Both the position numbers and the translations under genes were made by a program. Shown here in pieces: positions 59,450 through 64,000 of a stretch of DNA of 64,000 nucleotides. Origin of the DNA: Oscillospiraceae bacterium (GTDB taxonomy: Bacteria > Bacillota > Clostridia > Oscillospirales > Oscillospiraceae); NCBI GenBank assembly GCA_017622995.1, contig JAGAQA010000035.1, forward strand, positions 32,359-96,358, in the 5' to 3' direction. The stretch's first letter is position 1. Each line of letters begins with the position of its first letter. The notes beneath the pieces are model-generated. The model saw only the letters and a list, made by a program, of their open reading frames with translations, made no database searches and had not been told where the DNA came from.

Positions 59450-60081
59450 AATGTAATCTCCTTCAAAAGAGCCGGAAGCTCCGCCGGGGCGGAAATCCGG
59501 GCTTCATAGGTTTCCGGTGTTCCGAAGCCGTAGCTGGCCCAGACAAAGGGCAGTCCGGCATAGTGGGCGGCCTCCATATCCCCCTGGGTATCGCCGATAT
59601 AGCAGGCCGCGTGAATGTGATATTGCTCCATCAGCCGCAGAATGGTCTCCCCCTTGGGGGTCTGGGTGTCTCCATAGCACAGCCAGCCGGTGAACAGGTG
59701 GGTGACGCCCAGCTTCTCCATCACCAGCTCCGGGTAGCCCTTCTGGCAGTTGCTGACAATAAACAGCCGGTAATCCCGGGAAAGGGCCTCCAGAGCCTCC
59801 ACAATTCCCTCATAGCCCACGCGGCAGGGGGACTGGGCAAGGTAAGCGTTTTCCCGGTCCATGCACCGCTGCATCAGCTCGTAGCGCTGCTGCTGGGGAA
59901 TGTCCGGGAACAGAATATCCGCAATCTCCGTCATGGTTTTGCCGAAGAGAGTTTTCAGCTCCTCCGCGTCGGTATCGTAGCCCACCAGGCCCTCATCATG
60001 GAGCTGCAGGTTGTAGCCCTCCGCCACCAGGGCCCGGGAATCCCAGAGGGTTCCGTCAATATCAAAGATCAGACTTTCCAA
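59446..60081 (-). CDS. HAD-family phosphatase (phosphoglycolate phosphatase-like)
   Basis: The 211-residue protein has the HAD motifs in order: FDIDGTLWDS with the nucleophile Asp (motif I), SNCQKGYPELV (motif II), a Lys in TPKGETIL (motif III) and YIGDTQGDMEAA (motif IV). A helical cap of subclass I lies between I and II. Likely reaction is hydrolysis of a small phosphate ester such as phosphoglycolate or a sugar phosphate. Start is TTG 60081 with AAGGAGG upstream, 20 bp inside the end of udk, so the two genes overlap in different frames. Confidence 0.9.
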   Translation of the reverse strand: MESLIFDIDGTLWDSRALVAEGYNLQLHDEGLVGYDTDAEELKTLFGKTMTEIADILFPDIPQQQRYELMQRCMDRENAYLAQSPCRVGYEGIVEALEALSRDYRLFIVSNCQKGYPELVMEKLGVTHLFTGWLCYGDTQTPKGETILRLMEQYHIHAACYIGDTQGDMEAAHYAGLPFVWASYGFGTPETYEARISAPAELPALLKEITL

Positions 60082-60706
60082 GGGGTTCCTCCTTCAGGTG
60101 ACGGCGGATCCGGCTGATGATCATGTCCAGGGCCACCATATTTTTTCCGCCCTCCGGCACCACCAGATGGGCAAACTTTTTGCTGGGCTCCACATAGCGC
60201 TCGTGCATGGGCTTGACGGTCTGCTGATACTGGTTCAGCACACTTTCCAGAGAGCGGCCCCGCTTGTTCACATCCCGTTTGATCCGGCGGCACAGGCGGA
60301 CATCCGCGTCGGAATCCACAAAAATCCGGATGTCCATCAGATTGCGCAGATCCTCGTTTTCAAAAATCAGGATGCCCTCCACAATGATCACCCTCCGGGA
60401 CTCCAGGTGGATGGTCTGCTCACTGCGGTTGTGGACGGTAAAATCGTACACCGGGCACTCAATGGCATGGCCGTGGCGCAGCTGATCCAGGTGGTAGACC
60501 ATCAGGCTGGTGTCAAAGGCGTCGGGCTCGTCGTAGTTCAGCTTGCAGCGCTCCTCGTAGCTCAGCTCGTCGTGGCGCTTGTAGTAATTGTCGTGGCTCA
60601 GCACCGTTACTTCGTCTTCACAGTCGGCAATCAGGTTTTTCATCAGCGTGGTCTTGCCGCTGGCGGTGCCGCCTGCAATACCGATTACCAGAATGTCGTT
60701 TTCCAT
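60062..60706 (-). CDS. udk: Uridine kinase
   Basis: Udk phosphorylates uridine and cytidine with ATP or GTP in pyrimidine salvage. The 214-residue length is typical. It has the P-loop GGTASGKTTL, SHDNYYKRHDELS, YDEPDAFDT, the lid and nucleoside-binding region YDFTVHNRSE, and VIIVEGILIFE. The lid arginines are in RLCRRIKRDVNKRGRS. It starts only 2 bp after murI ends and overlaps the HAD gene, all on one transcript. Confidence 0.95.
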   Translation of the reverse strand: MENDILVIGIAGGTASGKTTLMKNLIADCEDEVTVLSHDNYYKRHDELSYEERCKLNYDEPDAFDTSLMVYHLDQLRHGHAIECPVYDFTVHNRSEQTIHLESRRVIIVEGILIFENEDLRNLMDIRIFVDSDADVRLCRRIKRDVNKRGRSLESVLNQYQQTVKPMHERYVEPSKKFAHLVVPEGGKNMVALDMIISRIRRHLKEEPLGKSDL

Positions 60707-60708
60707 CT

Positions 60709-61491
60709 TTATTTCTCCCTTTCCCTGGGCTGTCCCAGCAGACGCCAGGAAAGCTCCAAAATCTGCGGGGACGGGCAGCTGTTTTCGATGATTACCTCTC
60801 CCGGCCCTTCCGAAAGCAATCCCGCTTCCTCCAGCCGCCGCCGGGTTTCCCGGGCGGTGCCGTCGCCGCCGTCCAGGATCTCCACCTGGGGGCCCAGGAT
60901 TTTCCCGATGGTATGGGAGGAAAAGGGGTAGTGGGTGCAGCCCAGCACCAGGGCGTCCAGCCGCCCCCGGTAGGGGTCAAAGAGCTTCTGGAGCATATTG
61001 ATATTCTGTCTGGTATCCACCAGGCCATGCTCCACAATCTCCACCAGCCGGGGCGCCGGGATCTTATAGATGCTGCACTCCGATTCATACCGGTGCATCA
61101 GCCTTGCGAACTTTTCTTCCCGCAGGGTCATGGGAGTGGCCATCACCCCGATGCCGCCGCCGGGGAACCGGTCCGCCGCCAGCTTCAGGGCGGGTTCGAT
61201 GCCCACGATGATCAGGTCCGGATACCGTTCCCGCAGATCGCCGATGGCTGCCGAGGTGGCGGTATTGCAGGCCACCACCAGGGCCTTCAGCCCCCGGGCC
61301 ATCAGCTTTTCGGCCACCGCCAGGCTCAGGCATTTGACCTCTTCTTTGGTGCGGGTGCCGTAGGGGGCGTTGGCGGAGTCGCCGTAGTAGATAAACCTTT
61401 CCCCGGGCATAAGCCGCCGCAGGTGCCGCAGAACGCTGATGCCGCCCACGCCGGAATCAAATACGCCAATATAATCCTCTATCCTGTTCAC
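60709..61491 (-). CDS. murI: Glutamate racemase
   Basis: MurI makes D-glutamate for peptidoglycan. The 260-residue protein has the N-terminal FDSGVGGISVL, the first catalytic Cys in VACNTATSAA and the second in LGCTHYPF, both with correct spacing. Start is GTG 61491, with GATGAGG 4 bp upstream. It heads the murI-udk-HAD-DUF89 operon, driven by an extended -10 promoter. Confidence 0.96.
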   Translation of the reverse strand: MNRIEDYIGVFDSGVGGISVLRHLRRLMPGERFIYYGDSANAPYGTRTKEEVKCLSLAVAEKLMARGLKALVVACNTATSAAIGDLRERYPDLIIVGIEPALKLAADRFPGGGIGVMATPMTLREEKFARLMHRYESECSIYKIPAPRLVEIVEHGLVDTRQNINMLQKLFDPYRGRLDALVLGCTHYPFSSHTIGKILGPQVEILDGGDGTARETRRRLEEAGLLSEGPGEVIIENSCPSPQILELSWRLLGQPREREK

Positions 61492-61522
61492 GCCTCATCC
61501 CTGCCCTTCCGGTCTTTTTTCT

Positions 61523-61551
61523 ATCATAGCAAAAAAGCAGGAAAAATGCAA
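61523..61551 (-). promoter_or_regulatory. Promoter of the murI operon
   Basis: On the minus strand TTGCAT (61551-61546), 17 bp and TATGAT (61528-61523), with an extended TGC just before the -10. Confidence 0.75.
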
Positions 61552-61581
61552 TCATCCTCCGTGGGCAGAATGGACGGAAAG

Positions 61582-61613
61582 CCCCCCGCGGTTTTGGGAC
61601 CGCGGGGGGGTTC
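61582..61613 (-). terminator. Terminator of the SH3 lipoprotein operon
   Basis: CCCCCCGCGGT (61582-61592) pairs with ACCGCGGGGGG (61599-61609), about 35 bp after the lipoprotein stop, with short T-runs around it. Confidence 0.8.
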
Positions 61614-61643
61614 ATTCGTTCTGTTGGTTCTTTGAAACCGGGC

Positions 61644-62816
61644 TTATAGCACCGCCGGGGTCCATTCCGGGGCGCTGCTGCCGCCGCCGGAGCTGCCGCC
61701 GCCTCCGCCTCCGCCGCCCTCCTGGGGCTGCTGGACGGGAAGCCGGGTGGTCCGCAGGGTCTGCGTGGAAGCGTAGCCCGTGAGCTCACCTGCCTGAATC
61801 AGGCTCACCTCCCCTGCCGTCCACAATACGCGGATGGCGGTATTGCCGTAGACGTGCTTCACCGGCTGGCCCTTCAGCAGAATGTTGTCGTAGAGATAGC
61901 AGTTGATCCCCGCGAAGCCGTCCCAGCTTTCAAAGGCCGGGTCGGCGTCCCTGTGTACCCAGGCCTCCGGCAAGTAGACATAAGTGTCCTCTTCCAGAAT
62001 GGTCACATAGCCCGGCAGCTCCGGGGCAAAGCCCTCCTCGGCCACCAGCTGCACGGTTTCGCCCGGCTGGTAATACCTGTAAACCAGGCGGGCGTTGTCC
62101 GCCAGCACCTGGGCGCTGCCGGTTTTTACCTCGTCGGCCAGCAGGTGGAGCCTGCCGAAGACGGCCATCTGAATGTCTCCGCCGTCCTGGCCCGTGGCGC
62201 TGCCGCCGGAGGAGCTGCCCCCGGAGGAACCGCCGGAACCGCCGGAGCTGCCGCTGTCGGAGCTGACGGCGCCGGAGCCGATGGGCCATTTGCTGACCTG
62301 CTTTTGGGCCACATAGCCGGTTTCTCCGTTCACCGATACCAGATAGCAGTCCTGCAAATCCTCCAGGACCTCCACTTTGGTATTGGTTTTCAGGGTGGTG
62401 GGAGCGGTTCCCGCCAGATCATAGTCGCTGTAGAAGCCGGTGTTCCACCGGGCGTAGCCGGTCCAGCTCTCCGGCTGGGCTTCCCCGGCGAAGCGGAGCA
62501 GCCAGATTTCCAGGGTGCCGGTGCCCAGGTCGGTTTTCACGGTGGCGTGGGTTTCGTCGGTGTAGCCCGTCACCTCCACCCGGTCCCCCCGGTTCAGCAG
62601 GGCCAGCACACCGGGGACATTGCTGCCCTGGACGGTGCCCGGTTCCAGTTTGGGCTTGGGGGGCTCCGTCTCCGGCGGGGTGGTCTCCGGTACGGTAGTC
62701 TCCGGGGCAGCGGTGGCCTCGGTGACGGTGGGGGCGGGCTGCTCCTCTTTCTTGGAGCAGCCTGCCGCGAACAGGATCGTCAGCGCCGGCAGCAGCGCAA
62801 TTGCTTTTTTCATCAT
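61644..62816 (-). CDS. SH3-domain lipoprotein
   Basis: The 390-residue product has a lipoprotein signal (MMKKAIALLPALTILFAAGC, lipobox FAAGC) followed by KKEEQ and a Thr/Pro/Glu-rich linker, so it should be tethered outside the membrane. Bacterial SH3-type segments follow, for example LKTNTKVEVLEDLQDCYLVS with NGETGYVAQKQVSKWP. A Ser/Gly tract then separates a second SH3-like beta region. The C-terminus has an eight-Gly run and SSGGGSSAPEW. SH3_3 domains usually bind cell-wall peptides. The start overlaps the stop of the preceding Ig-like gene, so the two are co-translated. Confidence 0.85.
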   Translation of the reverse strand: MMKKAIALLPALTILFAAGCSKKEEQPAPTVTEATAAPETTVPETTPPETEPPKPKLEPGTVQGSNVPGVLALLNRGDRVEVTGYTDETHATVKTDLGTGTLEIWLLRFAGEAQPESWTGYARWNTGFYSDYDLAGTAPTTLKTNTKVEVLEDLQDCYLVSVNGETGYVAQKQVSKWPIGSGAVSSDSGSSGGSGGSSGGSSSGGSATGQDGGDIQMAVFGRLHLLADEVKTGSAQVLADNARLVYRYYQPGETVQLVAEEGFAPELPGYVTILEEDTYVYLPEAWVHRDADPAFESWDGFAGINCYLYDNILLKGQPVKHVYGNTAIRVLWTAGEVSLIQAGELTGYASTQTLRTTRLPVQQPQEGGGGGGGGSSGGGSSAPEWTPAVL

Positions 62817-64000
62817 CCGTTACCTCCCGTGGTTGTATTGGTGCCGGTGGAGGAATTGAGGGCATTGACCTTGTCGATGATCTCATGCACATACTTGTAG
62901 CCCGCGGTGCCCTTGGAGAAGGTGTTGGCGTTCTGCTGGGCCACATAGCCGATGCTGCGGATGACGGTGCCGCCGTAGAGGACAACCGTCTGCCCCTCCT
63001 TGTTGATCAGCTTGATGTAGGGCCGCATGACAATATCCTCATCGTACTTTTGGTCCTCCAGGGAATCCCACACCAGCACATTGGTGTACTGGGTAAGGGC
63101 GCCCACATTGGCGAAGACCGGGTCGGAAACCCCCTTCTTATAGGCGTAGCTGGATTTGCCGGTGCTGAGGGTCAGGGGCTGATCGCCCAGCTCGGTGGTC
63201 CAGGCCACCACGGTGCCGTACTCCTCCAGGGTGTAGCCCGCCAGCTCACCCTTCTTCAGGGCCTCCTTGGCCTCCTTGGTCAGGCTGGTGATCATCCGGA
63301 TACCGGGCTTGCCGGTGATGCGGATGGAGCAGCCGGAGTAGCGCAGCAGATTGCCCAGCTCGGCAACGGGAGCGACGGTTGTCTGCCCCTGGTCATCGGT
63401 TCCAACACTGTAAACCTCCATGCCGGTGGGGTAGTTCTGGTGAACGTCCGTGCTTGCTCCGTTGTAGGTGTAACTGGTCAGGAGGAAGGAGCTGGGGGAT
63501 TTCAGGTGGATGGAGTTATCAACCAAGGGCATCTCACCGCCCTCTGCCCACAGACCCGAGGGCAGAGGGGAGGTGGTGGGCAGGCTCTCCTGAACCGCCG
63601 TGACGGTGACCGTGGCCTTGCCGCTGGTTTCGCTGTAGTCGCCGCAGGTGACGACGCAGGCGTATACATATTTTCCCGCGTTGGGCTTGGTCAGGGTCAG
63701 CTCGCTTCTGGTTTCACCCTCCAGCGGCGTATAGATTTCCTTGCTGTCCTCCACGGTGACCAGGCACCACTGGTAGGTGATACCGGAAACGTCAGCCGCC
63801 TTGGGGTTCAGGGTCACGGACAGCGCCGTGGATTCGCCATAGTCCATGCTCTTGGCCTGGGGCTGGGCAGTAATCTCAAAGGGCAGAATCCGGGCCTTGA
63901 GGGACTGCTGGGCGGTGTCTTCGTGGTTGCCGTCACCCTTTACATAGTAGTAGACGGTGTATTCGCCGTGGGCAGCCGCCTGGGGAAGCAGTTCGGTCCA
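62813..64000 (-). CDS. Ig-like domain surface protein, C-terminal part (5' end outside window)
   Basis: The frame is open to the window edge and gives 395 residues. Visible are a beta-sandwich segment (EYTVYYYVKGDG) and an Ig-like domain with the pattern YQW-C...LTKPNAGKYVYACVVT. A larger globular part with GCSIRITGKPGIRMITSLTK, then YIKLINKEGQTVVLYGGTVI, follows. It ends in a Ser/Thr/Gly tail (SSTGTNTTTGGNG). No anchor is seen in this part. It sits upstream of and overlaps the SH3 lipoprotein gene; the two probably work together at the cell wall. Length and N-terminal domains are unknown. Confidence 0.85.
   Translation of the reverse strand, partial: WTELLPQAAAHGEYTVYYYVKGDGNHEDTAQQSLKARILPFEITAQPQAKSMDYGESTALSVTLNPKAADVSGITYQWCLVTVEDSKEIYTPLEGETRSELTLTKPNAGKYVYACVVTCGDYSETSGKATVTVTAVQESLPTTSPLPSGLWAEGGEMPLVDNSIHLKSPSSFLLTSYTYNGASTDVHQNYPTGMEVYSVGTDDQGQTTVAPVAELGNLLRYSGCSIRITGKPGIRMITSLTKEAKEALKKGELAGYTLEEYGTVVAWTTELGDQPLTLSTGKSSYAYKKGVSDPVFANVGALTQYTNVLVWDSLEDQKYDEDIVMRPYIKLINKEGQTVVLYGGTVIRSIGYVAQQNANTFSKGTAGYKYVHEIIDKVNALNSSTGTNTTTGGNG

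Overview
The window looks like the chromosome of a GC-rich Clostridia member, probably a gut Oscillospirales/Ruminococcaceae relative. The grounds are purine-rich Shine-Dalgarno sites, several TTG and GTG starts, a FeoA-FeoB fusion followed by a Cys-rich FeoB-associated peptide, a Gram-positive LPXTG surface protein, and interspersed palindromic repeats of a type common in such gut genomes. No rRNA, tRNA or CRISPR array was recognised. Genus assignment is inference.

Region 1 (1-10.4 kb) is conserved housekeeping DNA. It holds the end of a rubrerythrin gene, a convergent Na+/phosphate cotransporter, a ferrous-iron uptake unit (feoAB fusion plus a 44-residue Cys-rich peptide) behind twin palindromic operators, and a purine block purC-purA-purB-guaA that supplies SAICAR synthesis and the AMP and GMP branches. 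Region 2 (10.4-18.6 kb) is an AT-richer accessory island directly after guaA. It carries a TnsC/TniB-like transposition ATPase remnant, a type I signal peptidase, a 2,067-residue LPXTG protein with 15 H-x-H-x3-C units, a headless sortase remnant and an internally deleted ATPase remnant.

Region 3 (18.6-55.4 kb) is a minus-strand surface-protein locus. It is dominated by one uninterrupted 31-kb gene for a secreted protein of about 10,350 residues, resembling the leukotoxin LktA-family filamentous adhesins. It has RTX-like turns, InlB-like modules, hundreds of beta-solenoid turns, four 41-residue tandem repeats and two long coiled coils. Upstream lies a 722-residue secreted Gly-rich beta-helix protein, and the two genes share a duplicated promoter module with an extended -10 and a palindrome. 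A LuxR-type regulator lies beyond. Downstream are a cluster of six hairpins and a membrane-anchored TPR protein. A shared LuxR-controlled surface programme is inference.

Region 4 (55.4-64 kb) returns to ordinary genes: a possible 39-codon micro-gene with promoter, paired palindromes and terminator; a translationally coupled ECF sigma factor and membrane partner; divergent flavodoxin-like and GNAT genes; a murI-udk-HAD-DUF89 operon; and an SH3-domain lipoprotein coupled to an Ig-like surface protein that runs off the window.
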